Below are positions 24,131 through 37,900 of a stretch of 64,000 bases of DNA, one piece after another (positions within the stretch are counted from its first letter, which is position 1; every line of letters starts with the position of its first letter). The stretch is taken from NCBI GenBank assembly GCA_914767715.1, contig OU612069.1:15313387-15377386 (forward strand), in the 5' to 3' direction. The notes beneath the pieces were generated by a model. It was not told the DNA's origin. It searched no databases and saw only the letters and a program-made list of their open reading frames with translations. The DNA is from Membranipora membranacea. Lineage: Eukaryota; Bryozoa; Gymnolaemata; Cheilostomatida; Membraniporidae. The translations under genes and the position numbers were made by a program.

Positions 24131-25458
24131 TAAGGTACAAGGTCAATCAAGCACCAGTTACCAGCCTTATACAACCAGACCATAACATAATATCTAAGGC
24201 ACAATCTTTTACACAGCGTCTGGACATATTTACTGAGCCTGTAACACAAGAGGGAGAAAATGCTGATTGTTAGAATTTTTCTTGTTTTATGTGTACTGTT
24301 ACCGTGCTTATCAGGTGAGTGATTTAGTGACATTAGAAATCGGGCGGTTGTTAGGCTAGGACTTGTTGTTAACCGTGGTAAACAGCAAAATCACGAATTG
24401 TTTATTGTCTTGTATGCTCAGCTATCAGTATCTCAATTTATTTTGAAAAGAGTGAGAATGCTGTTCAGATTCATCCCACTAGTTAGTGTCCACGAAAATT
24501 CAACTCTGTACAGAAGATAGCCAGGGACAATGCAAAATTCCCAGTTGTCAGAAACAAGGTCACAAATTAATCGTAGTTAAATGTCTGTGAAAAACTTAAC
24601 TTGTTCCCGAAAAATAAATAGGTTTTACAAAATTGTCTCATTTTTATTATGTGATCGTTGATTCTGTTGTATTATTTACGTACGTAAATCTGGTTGTATA
24701 AGGTAGAGTTAGTTAATATGGTTCTTCAAAAAATAACAATCTATAAGTTGGAGGTACAACATCAACCTACAAAAAAAAATGTCTTTCAAAAATCATGGTT
24801 GAATGTGTTTTTTTTACACGACAGCAATATCCCTGATGAATCCTGCTGGCTTTATAAGCAAAAGAATACAGTCAGTGTTGATGATAGAAATAGCTACAAG
24901 ATGTGAGGAATGTGAGGGGGTATGCTCTGATCAAACAAGTGAATAATGTGTTGTTTGTACGATTTTCTACTGCAGCACTAATGAGGATGAAACTGTGGTA
25001 AGAGTTACCGATTTCAATGTTGTTGATAATGAAATCAGATTATCAGATTTACAGATTCATTTATTATCCACTGTTGAAATACATTGAGGTATTAAATAAA
25101 ACAGTTAGCGAGCTCAAATCCATGATGAGACACTATCCCTCAAGCATCCTTTTGTCTTTAGATGAGGTTGAAGGTATTATGAATCCATCTGAAGTGAAAA
25201 AAATGTACTTGGCAAATATGCAGCCAGATCAGCTGTTGCAATGCAAATTATCATCCCAAAAATCATGAGATAATTATATAATTCTCGCAACGATTGTGAA
25301 CAATTTCCCAGATAAGCTAAAACAGACATTCATGTAATACATGCGAATGATGGCGGCATATTACTAAGGAAGTTTAGGGACATGGTCTACTCACTCACAG
25401 CTGAAAATGAAATTTCCACTAACCTCCCTGCAAGCATCGGGATTTTCACTATTAGATT

Positions 25459-25622
25459 GTGTATCTCTGATCGTTAGAGCCAATTTAGTATGACTACCTC
25501 ATGTTTTTCACCGCCAAATTTTGCTGGATAACCACACCTATTTCCTTCTGATGGTACTAATCGAATTGAATTAATCAATGTTCTATCAATAAGATATATA
25601 CTTGTAACGTTATATCACATGA
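25459..25622. mobile_element. MITE, family with GTATCTCTGAT ends (copy 1)
   Basis: Begins gtatctctgatcgttagagc and ends near gttatatcacatgatt. Related copies lie at 37600-37778, 42352-42505 and 63143-63310, and all share subterminal (c)tctgat(t/c) motifs that are inverted at the two ends. Non-coding. Confidence 0.55.
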
Positions 25623-28037
25623 TTAATCTGAAACGCTTAAATTTTCTTTGTTATTTAGGAGAGAGCAGCCTTAAAAAGACTATTCTACACAGGTTATGGA
25701 CATGGTGTGCCGGGCAATCGAGGCAGAATAACGCAGGGCTAGGAACAAGAGGCTATTACATCGGTTAGTTGCAAGAGTGAGGCGTAGAAAAAATAAAACC
25801 CCTCATCGAAAAACTTTTATGTTAATAAGAATTGCATAGCTTCTCGTGTAACTGTTATTGTAACGATAATAAATAGTAAAAAACTAAAATGGGTTATTTT
25901 CAGTTTTTACTTCTAGATTAAATGACAATAAAATATCTATTACAAACTCCCTTTTATTACATGTTACTTCATGAACTTTTTAGATCTTCTTTCATTCTAT
26001 CAATTTCTAAGTGGCCAATGAAAATCACACTCACAATCAGCAAAAAATTCCTTAAAAAAAGCTTGAGTAACAGTGTCCTAGTCATGTGACCTACAAGGAT
26101 TTGGAAACAGTACTTTATAAACAATATCTGGTTATCATTATTATCATAAACACTTTATTTGACAGACAATATGACTTATGTTGCAGAACTCTTAGTGGAA
26201 TATTTAAGTCATATAGTCTTGATTTTTGTTTTGAAGTGGCTAATGACAGCAGCTTTAACTATATTATAATTGAAGCTCGTATAACGTTGTGTCCCCGTTA
26301 GTGTTGTGCGATATTGCTAGCATGTCAAAGCTTCACTATTAGCAACAAATTATGTTGATATCAACCATCATCAACATTTTGAGTTTACACACTTTGATAA
26401 AGTAAATGAACCAATTATCAATAGCGACCCACAGAAATATGGTAACCTGATATTGGCCCATATCGTTGAAACAATCATCGTTGTCGAGCCTGCTGGATCT
26501 TCATGGCGGTACATATCTAGCGCTCTATCAATTGTGATCAAATAGACAATGTATCTTTATATGGAATATGAAATTTGAATAACAATAGATCAAAATCAAC
26601 CCACCTGATATCGACTCATATCCATCAATATCCCGATATTGTGCAGCACCAGTCCCGGTCATATTACCTGCAGGAATATGGTAACAGAGATAAACAACAT
26701 TAAACCTTGAGAATTAAGGTCCCTTTTCAAAACGGGGAAGGTTGAAAGAATGTCTCTACAGTGATAGCTCCAAAATAACCAGGGTTTTCAATTTTGGATA
26801 TCATCCATTGATTTATCAAACATATACATTGATAGTTTGTGAACCGATGTTCACCAAGTTCCTGTGATTTAATTTCATATCAACTTCAGGAGTTATCGAA
26901 CCATGATCATAGCGTTGGATCAATTTTTGTAGACATCTGTTCATGTTAGTTCATTAGATTTGGGAAACTGATGGATGAATGGACAGCATCAATGTCAGTG
27001 ACACAGGAGGCTCGGGTTCAAATCCTGCAGGTATTTTTGAAGTTCCATGTTCAACATTGTACTCATAAGCATGCATTCGAATTATGAGTAGTCAACTTCA
27101 TTTGAAGGGGGAAATTGATCTATGGAAACTTAGTGATTCTAAAGAAGCAATAACACTACCATTATGGTTGAGAGATCATTGAAAACATCGTATTAAATAG
27201 CTCAGATTGTTGAAAGTTAGTTTTGTAAGTAGATAATTGCTCATCTACAGGGCATAAGCTTCTATTGCGGCATAGCTATTATAAATAATAATCTGAATTA
27301 TAGATTTGTAATTATTTTGCATGTTTGTCAAAATTTGAATGAGTAAATATGTGAGAGGGTACCCGATACTTTGTGCTTTGCGATAAATAAAGTTGAAAAT
27401 CTTATGCCTTAACCCATAATAATTGTACATCCTTCAAAAGATGAGCTACAGCTAAACTTATTTTCTTGCATGACTGGAAAGTAGTACAAGTTCCAAATAG
27501 GTGTTTTTTCAACATGTGTGAGTTGTTTTAGGTGATTTGGATGGCTGGAGTTGCACTGCGAGGCCAGGATAAACCCTCAAGATGGTAGCGAGAAAGAACC
27601 ATGAACCCTTATAATACAAATAGATGTGATCAGTTCTGACATCATAGCTCCTGATAAGACAAGCATCGATAGAAATAACCTCTCAGTAGACTATCACAAT
27701 TATTTCCAGTCGCGTAAATGATTTGTTGTTATGAACTATTAGCCGAGTCTAAGCCCAAGGCTCATCTCCTGACAACAATATGGATAAAAACCAATTTTCT
27801 ATTTCCATATTGCATATCTATTCAAGTTATATAAACAAAGTTCAAATTCTGCTGCAGAATATTGGGCTCTGTGTTCTGTGTCCCCAGTGAGCCGACCCAT
27901 GCCTTGCCATGCCATAGATACAGATATAACAAGATATCTGGACAGAATTAGGTGCGAACCAGATTTCTGTCCGGATAGCTATTAATGTAGCATACAACCC
28001 TGGCATCACTAGACATAAATCCACTTGCAATTTGCAT

Positions 28038-28120
28038 TCACAGATCACAGATCACAGATCACAGATCACAGATCACAGATCACAGATCACAGATCACAGA
28101 TCACAGATCACAGATCACAG
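28038..28120. repeat. (ATCACAG)n 7-bp tandem repeat
   Basis: About twelve near-perfect copies of a 7-bp unit. A simple minisatellite; there are no spacers, so it is not a CRISPR array. Confidence 0.95.
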
Positions 28121-29399
28121 AACCATCAAGACTAAAATATACCTCTCCAAAGAGAAATTCAAACAAATTTCAACAAGTAGAATAAGTGCATCATAAGTGT
28201 TTAGTTTATGGGCATCCCATCATACTCCTACCATCAGATTTGAAGTTCTGTCATTTATATCTAAATTTATCTCCTGGTGTTCCAATTCTTGCGCCTTATA
28301 TTGCAAGATTAAACGAAGAAGCATATTAATACAAATGTAACATACATTCCAATTGCGCTAAATACACAACCAGTTATTGAACTTTAACCAGGGTAAATTA
28401 ACAAAAAAAACATCTGTCAAGGACAAAGGCAAATATGAAGCAATTTTTCATGTCCGTAAATAACACAAATATAGAGTTTGTGAGAGGCTGACCAAGGAGT
28501 TAGAGTTGTCTCTAACTCCTCCGACTAACATGTGAATAACACTTAATCATCCTTCTTCCATCATGCAGCCATAATCATTACAGTATCAACAGAGTCTAAT
28601 GCGCTGAGAACAGCAATAACTAAATGGTCTTAAAATAGGCAGTTTAGAGCAGATGTGAGTAGCTGTGTGTAGTTATCATTCCTTTCAAGTAGTCCAAGTA
28701 TGTGCCATTTTCGACAAGTAATCTGACCGGAAAACAAAATTCATGCTTCATTGGGTACAGCTATGTACGCTATGCAAATGTGCAATATCCTGTGAGATAT
28801 AAGATATTAGGCCACCGGCGGTTTTCTGACCTGGTATGATACAAGCATTACTCTAGTTAACAGAAGCTCTGTTGCTATGGACAAACATCAAACTGTATTT
28901 CAAGATCAGAAAGAGTTAGCAAGGGACGCAAGTTTTGTACCATAAACATTCTTTTAAAAGTAGGGTAACTTTTCTATCCATACTTCAAAGAGAGCGCTAT
29001 CAATCTAAGTGCGATAATCTAAGTTCTCCCTGTATGCTTAAAAGACGAAGCTCATCTCGCACCACCCACTTTCTCCACCTGCCTCTTTACAATGAGATTG
29101 AATTGTCGTAAATGTATTTTATCAAAATGAAGTAAGATACCTACTGAGCTTGGTAGGCTATTCTATTCAGAAGGTTAGTTCGGTTGATAAAATCTAGCGT
29201 CAGACTTCATTAGCTGTGATGGAAGTCGATGACAAAATAATGATGTTGGACAATCTTGCACTGGTGTTCAGATGATTGATCTATTTGATATTAAAAAACA
29301 TTGCTGGATATTAAATGCCGGTAAGTTTTATAATATTAGTGAAATTTTATAATCATTTAAAAATAACTATGAATGACTATCAATATATGAAATCTCCTT

Positions 29400-31988
29400 C
29401 TAGCATCGTCCGTCGAGTTTGTTGTTCTTCATGACCATCGCTTTGTTAGTCTGGGCGACTATCTTCCCGTTATAGACAAGGTTTGTCCAGGCTAGATTTG
29501 GGGCTTGATTTGAGAAGAGGCATTGATCAAACTTATACCAGATGTTCATTTGACTGAGCAGACCCTACAATCATAACAAACAGATGCGATCAAATTATGA
29601 AAAATGGGTCAGGTAAAATGGTGAAATAAAAAAAAACTTGCTCAATACTTGGGGTCTCACCAAACAAAACTGTGAACAGAAACATCAGATCTGAATGATC
29701 CGGCCTTGGTCTAAGAGCTTTTGTTCTTCTTAGAACTTGTGGTCAAAATTAGGGGTGGGATATGGTTCTTTAGGGTTTTTGCACATCAAAAGAATTTACT
29801 TTGAATTCATTTGTTTGGAACCTGCTTATATTGATCCACCAGATCAGCTTATAATATCATCACCACCATAAATATCATCTCCAGGACTAATGCGCGAGGT
29901 ATCTCTGTGACAAATCCAATAAAAAAACATCTCTAATACTAATACTAATACTAATGCAAATACTTATGCTAATGTTAATGCTCATGCCAAAGAAAATACC
30001 GGTACCGATACCGATACCGATACCGATACCGATACCGATACCGATACCGATACCGATACCGATACCGATACCGATACCGATACCGATACCGATACCGATA
30101 CCGATACCGATACCGATACCGATACCGATACCGATACCGATACCGATACCGATACCGATACCGATACCGATACCGATACCAATACCAATACTATACTAAT
30201 ACTATACTACTACTAATATTTTTACCAATAAAGTCATATTTTTTTGTATATGTTATTATCATTATATATTTTGTCCCTCACCTGGTAAATGTTGCCTTCG
30301 TTGAACTCGTCCTCCTTACCCTGGTAAAGTTGTCCGATCACAAATTTACCACCTCCTTCTATAGGCGTACCCTTACTGAGGGCTTGTGCAGCGCTACTGT
30401 CTGTCTCCAAACGTAACATGGCACCTCTACCCCTGCTACGATATGCTCTCCATTTACCTAAGGTGTAAAACAATAAGAGGCCGTGTGTATCGAATCAAAA
30501 TGGTGTGGTAGTGGCCCAATAGGTCGAAGGTTTGACATGTAGTTGGCATTGAGATCTGGATTTCAGCAATTGATTGTTCAACCTCAGCTCATGCATGAGA
30601 GTTTTTCATTTCAGAACCTGTGTGTAGGTTAGTTGAACCCAACTTTCCTAAAGTTTAAATATGGGCCTACAAAGCCAGGAAAACACTAGTTTTACAATGA
30701 AAGATGGTGTTTCAATTTCGGGCTGCCATATTTTTGTTGGCAGATATTGGCAAAAACACATGGTGGGAGGAGGTTATAAAATTTCATTCATAATATTTCT
30801 TGTTAGCATTTGAATGACTGAGAAAGTTTTGACTGGACAGACAACTACTTCTTTGACCTCAAAATCATGATGAGCATATTGGATATAGCAGCATAAATTA
30901 GGTGCCTCCAAAGTACCTCCTCAAAGATCGCTAGAGGCGCCACTAGAGCCGAGTACTGTGAACGTTGCCAGGATTACCTGAACTCATTTGATACTATAAT
31001 GAAAGTGAAAATAACTTAGGTTCATTCAATAAATACTTTCTGTGACCTTGTTTTGGCTCTCTTCCACCTTATAGCCAATCATATCAGAGCTAACAGATTA
31101 AAAAATATTTTCACTCTGATTGGCTGGTGGGCAGGTGATAGCCAATGCCAGGTGGAAAGTACCTCAAGTATCAGAATATAACTTGCATCATAACTCAATA
31201 GGTACTTTCTGTGACCTGGACTTGGATATTGCCCCACCCAACAGTCAATCATATCAGAGCAAACACCTTGGCCAGGCCGTTCACTACTTACCATCACTAG
31301 CCCTCCAGGTCATACAGATGTTCTGCCATGAGTCGTCAGTAGCATCAACACCAGTCAGCCAGTCAAGGTTATTCACCTGTAACATCTGCTCTGGAAAGGC
31401 TCTGATGTTGAATAAACCTTCCTTACCAGGTTTAGCTACAAAACAAACCAATGCCTATTGTGCAGCTGTTTAGCGGTTCTTAATAATTTGAGGAAGATAT
31501 TGAAAATGCCTTGTCCAAGGCGGCAGTAACCACAATATTTAATTAACGCTATGAACTGTGTATAATGTTTTGCATTCATTTTAGATTTGGTGAAAGGTGA
31601 ACAAATTTTGGATTTAGATCTATTTTCATTCAACAATGGGTTATAATAATGAAACGCAATAAAATAACCGAATAGGACCCAAAGGCGCAGGCGTAGAGCT
31701 AGTCGAGGCGTGGCGCTGATGCAGGGACGAATTGAATTTGATAGGTCCCACAAAAGAAAATGTCGGCATTGGTGTATCCAGTATATTGCTGACTAGACAC
31801 AACGTAATGACGCAACTCACCGTAAGAGATGATAGTACCATAGTGAGACTGCAGGCCCTTATCATTGCTCTTCATTGAGAATTTGACAGTCAGCTCATTC
31901 ATTGCGGGTATTGGAGACGCCGGGTTGTACTCTACATAATCCTCAATGGTGTTGGTCAACATGTTCAAGTTGAAGCAGTCAGATAATT
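29400..31988 (-). other. Pentraxin domain exons of SVEP1-like gene
   Basis: Exons 28-31. Seen in order: DCFNLNM, the MNELTVKFSMKS strand typical of the pentraxin start, GTIISYG, NICMTWRASDG (pentraxin WHHICVTW-like block), GGKFVIGQLYQGK, GLLSQMNIWYKF, and a short tail KNNKLDGRC before the TAG at 29400-29402. The canonical HxCxS/TWxS motif appears in altered form as NICMTWRAS. This is the C-terminus of the protein. Confidence 0.85.
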
Positions 31989-34900
31989 CTAGAATAAGAA
32001 ATATAGCCGATAAATCTATGTTGACGTGTATTGCAGAGATTTACCAGGACTGCTGAAACAGCCCAAGTTTTCTTCAATCAGACTGACAGATCGAACTGCA
32101 CAGTAAACACACACACATGCACAGGCGCGCGCACAAACAGACATGAACATATTATATTATGGATGTTTAAAGCAGAAAACCGATTATAATAACAATCCTA
32201 CTACGTGGATTTTAAAAGAATGAGATATTGGCCAGAGTTTAGTACAGTTATATTTGGGATGATTCTAGCTAGCTCAAAAGTTGACCGTCTAAAGTGGGAG
32301 TTAAAATAAAGTAAATGGTAGCTAGCCATAAATTTTACTATATCTAGCCAGTGTGAAACTTGCCTCTTGCTGGTACTTTGCGGTTATATTAGCAACCAAA
32401 TATGAAGTCATACAAACGACAATACTGGATATTGGGGTCACATGATAACGAAATTGATGATGTCATAAGATTCGGTATATGTAAAAACCCCATATCCTGA
32501 GTTTTAACTAAATCACCTGATAAATACTGTTAAGCGGCAGCAATTTACAGCATATGATGGCCATATTGGATTTCGGGTCATGACTCACTGGTAGTACAGG
32601 TCTTTCCTCCCCAGTTATTAGTACAAGTACAGTTGTAATCATTCACTCTATCGGTACATATGCCTGAATTCTGACAAGGTCTACGGGAGCACTCATTGAT
32701 GTTAGTCGCACACCTGGAGCCGGAAAACCCAGCCGCACATTTACATGTGTATGTGTTCACTCCATCCACGCATTGAGCACCTGTTAGAATACGCCAAAAG
32801 AAAACCTGAGAACAAAGTTATCTTATGCTTGGACTCAATATGATCGAATGCATATTTGACTCTTTTAGTCTGACCACATCCGTAGGTTTTCAGTTTTACC
32901 ACAAGGGTGAGCTATTGTTTTTACAAAAATGGTAAGCTATCGATTTATCAACAAAGATAAGCTATCGGTTTTAGAAGATTCATACGCTTATGGTTTAAGA
33001 CATTGGTAAGCTACAAGTTTCGCTTGTTGTTGACATATAGTTATCGGTTGCTATGTGTTGGCTCTGATCTCATTGGCTGGTAGCAGCCAATCATATCAGA
33101 GCCAACGCATTTGCTAGGAACTATATTTGTAGAGTATGTAGTGAAGAAAACTTTATGAAGACCTACCATTGAGACACTGGTTGTTCTGGCAGTCGTCTAT
33201 ATTTTCTGTGCATTGCTCCCCTCTGAAACCCTTGGCGCATTGGCACTTGAATCCATTGGTTTGATCGATACATGTACCACCGTTTTCACAGATCCCAGGG
33301 CTGCAGTCATCCTGGTTGAGCTGTGGCAATGAGAAGGATAAGAATTAGGGACCAAGAAATCAATTACCATTGGTTAATTTAGAAAATTTACAACTACAAC
33401 TTCAACCATTCAAGAAAGCTACTCCAAAGCTGTTTGTTATTTTCTATATTAAACAAACAAGACGCGATCGGTTTTTCAAGGTTGGTGTATGGGGCTCATC
33501 ATATTGGAGCTTTAGTTTAGCTTCGAATTTCTCGTCATCACATATAGAATAGTGGGAATTAGCTGAATATGGGAACTACTAGGCCATAATTTGACACTTT
33601 CCAAAATCTCAATCCTCTTTCAAACTGATGGGGCGCCCTGCTTATTTTACTGAAGATTGAAGTTGATTTGAAGAATTTATGAGATGACAGCTTTAAATTG
33701 AAGGTTGCTCTATTTTTCTGCGAAGAAATTGAAGACAGTTTTGTGTGCAGGGAGCCCCATTGATGATAAACCCAAGAAACTTACTCCGCAATTCTTTCCT
33801 CCAAAACCAGCTTGACATGAGCACTCGTAGTCTCCGTTTAGGTCGATACATTGTCCGCTGTTCAGACATGGGTTTATCTTACACTCATTGATGTTCAGGT
33901 TACACAGCTTGCCTTCAAAGCCTGGTGGGCAGCTGCACTTGAAACTGAGAAAGAACAAGTAAGAGTTCTCATAATCGAGATGTTATTTGTATAAACATGT
34001 ACGAGTAGCACCTGTATTGGCTGTGATTGGATTGTTTCCAATCCATCAGCCAATCAGATCAGACATAACACACTGGCTATGTATAAGCTAAATATATAAG
34101 TTAATTCATAGGTGTGTAGTTTAAGAGGTTAGCTGTAAATAGATCAACTCTTTGTGGATGCATGCAGTTTGAAACTGAGTTATATGTTCACTTATCTCAA
34201 ACAAACCATAAACAAGATACACAAATCTAGGTAGGTGCCGATTCAAAACGTTATATGTTAAATATCTTTATTGTCATCTGTCCCTCTACTGAAAACAGCA
34301 AGGCAACTTCAAATTTTTAAAAAACTATAATGTAGGCGGTATGGCATTCATGAACAACTGAACAACTGAACTGAACAACTGTACACATGTCACCTGTTTT
34401 AATAAAAGTCCAGGTTCCTAGCTATAGCACTTACTCATTAACCAGGTCGGTACAAGTCGCCCCGCTCCAGCATGGTTTATTAGCGCACTCATCCATGTTT
34501 CTCTCGCACATCTTGCCGTCCCATCCAGGAGCACATTTACAGATGAATCTGTTTGTACCATCAATGCATTGTCCTCCATTCTGACATGGGTTACTGTTAC
34601 ATTCGTTTATCACTGTTGTAGATAAAACAGACAGTTGTCAATGATTTAACCACCTACATGAATTTCATTGCAGAAAAAAACACTCAAAGGGTTGTTTAGG
34701 ATCCTAGATGATTAAGTATGGCTGTATATGCATCATTCATGAATATTCAAGAAAGTCCAAGGTATCTGAAATTCATTTGCCAAATGAAAATCTACAATAA
34801 TTACTCATTAGTACTTAGACATGCCAATCCCTAGGTTATGGGCTCAAACAGCAGCATGTAAGACTTTGGGGCACTACATTTTCAAACAAAAGCAAAACTG

Positions 34901-37900
34901 ATTTCATTCCCAAAATGCCACTCAAGTCTGGAATTCCTTTAGATATGAGACCAATCTTTTATATCCGACTAGTGACCTGGCCTCCCCTAGTGCGGGCCTC
35001 CAGACTCTTTCTATCCCAAGGTCTTCTTAGGGATTCAAGCAATTGTATTGTATTCTGGAACCTTCTTGAACACTTCTCTTTGAAAGCTCACATTCTACTC
35101 ACCGACACATTGAGAGCTCTGAGTTGAGCCCATAGCTAGTGTAGATTTTCCTGAAGCACATTTGAGGCACTGTCTCTGTCCGATGGATGGCTGGTACTGA
35201 TTGAGCGGACACTTCTGACACGGTGACAAACCGTTGTGTGAGAGATATCCTGGTCTGCACTGAGCTGTAGGTGGAAACAACAAAAATATATAACTCAGGA
35301 TTTAGACAAAGCAAGCAATGGGTTTGTATGTTTTAGAGTAATCTCCATTGATCATTTACAGATGAGACCATACTTTTGCATGGACTTTTGCCAGACCAAA
35401 AGTATGATCTGCTTCAATGTAGCATATAAAAAAAATGCATATTTATGGCCTCATCTACAAAGCGCCCCTATAATAAAGGACAACTCCACACGACCCAAAA
35501 GTCACGCAACTGTTGGGAGTTGCATGTTTACATATAAATAATTGTGGACATTGGCATTAGGGAGAGGAATATTTCGTAGTTCCAACCATCCTTTACTCGA
35601 AAACATCCAGTCAATACGAAGAGATTTAACATCTATTTATGAAGACCTGTTATCAGTGAGGCCTAAATTTGGTTGCATTACCTTGTAAACTTACAACGTT
35701 ATAAATGATGGACTTACGTTGACAGTAGGATAAAGCCTTAGCACCAGTATCACTGGTTGTAGTGGATGCGGGGCAGGTAGTACACGCCTTCATACCAACC
35801 TTGTCTGCATATTTACCAGCTTGGCAGGCCTTGCAGTTGATTGGGAACATCAGACCATTGGAGGAGTAGTGTCCCACGGGACATTGCTCTAAAACAAAAC
35901 AGATCATTTTATTCTTTTATATTATACAGTGCTAGCTATTAACTTGATCCTCTACTCAACAAGTAGCTTTGTTTAGTGGGGGGGACTATGGTCGGGAAGG
36001 AGGGTGTAAGAGTAGAAATAACTTAACCCAATTCAGGCTAAAAGCAAACCAATTTCACCATCTTGAAAGCTAAGGATGTTTTTAAGTTTCTAGGAAGGAG
36101 TAATATTGGGTAAAATGTCTCTCAGAATCAGCAACAATTTCAGAAAGGCTGTCCTGTGTTCATACTCCTAGCTGCGGTAAAAGTTAAAAAAAGGATCCTG
36201 ATTGGATGAATTCTACGGCCAAAAGTAAGGTTACAACAAAGGAGCTTTCAAAATGACAATAGACAGTTTCCTGAGCTCTCATTTAGGCCTCTATTCAGAG
36301 TTGTCCTCTCCCCAGTTTGGTACTTTTAACCCATGCCGCATAGGAAAAACGTGCTGAAAAGAAGGTTTTCTTGAAAACCGCTTATCATGGAATAAAAATT
36401 ATTTTTGATTCAGAATCTGAAACATTGAAAACTCATAAGGACATAGTTATGGAAATAATTTCAGTATTTGGATAGTCAATTATAGTATTTTCTGCCTGTT
36501 TTGCGGACAATTTGGCGGATTTTTTCATGATTTTTGTCACTAAAATTAAGATTTATCAACATTCAAGCCTCCAATGATTTGGAAACCCTGCCTCACAGGG
36601 TTTTCGATGGTGCAGACTCTGAATCAAAAATCATTTTTATCCTAACATAAGCGGTTTTCAAGGTAAGCCTCTTTCAGCAGGTTTTTCCTATGCAGCGTGG
36701 GTTAAAAGTTCAAACTGGAGAGAGGACAAATCCGAATTTAGGCATAAATAAGAGCTCAGAAAACTGTCTATTGTCCCAGGTAAATGCACGGAAACAAGAT
36801 GAGTGCTTTCAACAAGAAACATCAGGGAAAACTGACATGAGTCGTTGCGACCATGTTATGTACTCAAGTCACAGTTGGCAATAAAATGCAGCTCAAACAC
36901 TACCCTGACCTTTGTTGAGGTGATCACCCTTTACTATCAGCCTCGTCACGCAACCACTTTCAAAACAAAAAAATGGCCACATGACAAGGCTTCTTGACCT
37001 GGCTGACATGGTAATACATTACATTATCAACCAATAGAATGGATCTACCTTTAACCCCTTTGAAGCTCTAGGTGCATTTACACTGGGGATTTTCCGTCAG
37101 ATAATTTGGCCAAATTTTTTGCATTGAAATAAGTTATCATTGGGAGCGATCAAAAATCTGCATCTTGTGGCAATGTCAAAAAATTCTGATTTTTGGCTGC
37201 TCAAAATAGAAAGCACAAATCTGACCAAATAATATTACAGAAAATCTGAAAAGTAAATAATACACCATTAGACCTAATTATGCTGTTACTCACCGACGCA
37301 TGCCGTGGTGTTAGCAGCTCCCACATCAGCTGTGGTGGTTCCCTGAGGACATGACGTACATTTGGTGATGGTGGCGTCCTTGAGGGAGTAGGTGCCTACA
37401 GGGCACTTTACACATTTTCTGGTGGCTCCATACCAGTAGTTACCGGGAGGGCATTTATCTATCAAATATATCGAGAATGATACAGAAACAGATAGACATC
37501 TAGCGTATTTGAACTAGTCCCAAGATGGTTTCACAAAAACTCATGTTGCTGACCAGTCGAATATGGTACGCACACTGTTATCAAGATACACTATTAGGAT
37601 GTGCATCTCTGGTGGTTAGAATTAACGTAGTCCGAGTACCTCGATGGTAACCACCCCTAAATTTAAAAATTCACCAATAGTCACTACAGCAAGTTCCCTC
37701 TGATAGTTCTCAAGTTACATTAATTGATTTATGGTCTATCGATCAGAGATTCATATGCAACTTAGAGTATATCAGTGTGGCTGGGGATATAGTAAAACAG
37801 TTATTTTGCAAAATGAAAAAAAAAAGATTTCTTCATATACTCAGCAAAGATGACAAAAATCGAGTCTTTAAAAATTGATATTACTTACAGCATGATTTTC

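Larger units (their letters stand above)
21286..29399. other. Long stretch without convincing gene
   Basis: Lies between the NHL gene start and the 3' end of the SVEP1-like gene. It holds repeats listed separately (23391-23600, 24030-24130, 25459-25622, 28038-28120), a further unit of the ~165-bp repeat near 21440-21530, and an AT dinucleotide-rich patch near 21730-21790. Short frames, such as one at 25017-25268 (+), have no recognisable motif. Promoter sequence for the NHL gene should lie just above 21285, but no clear core element is seen. Confidence 0.55.

Noticed and set aside
24260-24313. Plus-strand mini-exon reading like a signal peptide (MLIVRIFLVLCVLLPCLS) followed by GTGAGT
   Set aside because: No downstream plus-strand exon with compatible phase or recognisable domain was found up to 29399, and a hydrophobic stretch with a donor can arise by chance.
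25017-25268. 83-codon plus-strand open frame with a helical-looking C-terminal half
   Set aside because: No recognised family or transposase motif, and no exon partners; kept as non-coding.
26990-27030. B-box-like ggttcaaatcc on the plus strand
   Set aside because: No A box at the right distance and no cloverleaf; a single short motif is not enough.
28038-28120. Regular repeats that might suggest a CRISPR array
   Set aside because: The 7-bp units are contiguous without spacers, and the DNA is animal nuclear DNA.
29954-30199. Long open frames on both strands through the CCGATA array
   Set aside because: They are pure Pro-Ile or Val-Ser dipeptide translations of a hexanucleotide repeat in an intron.
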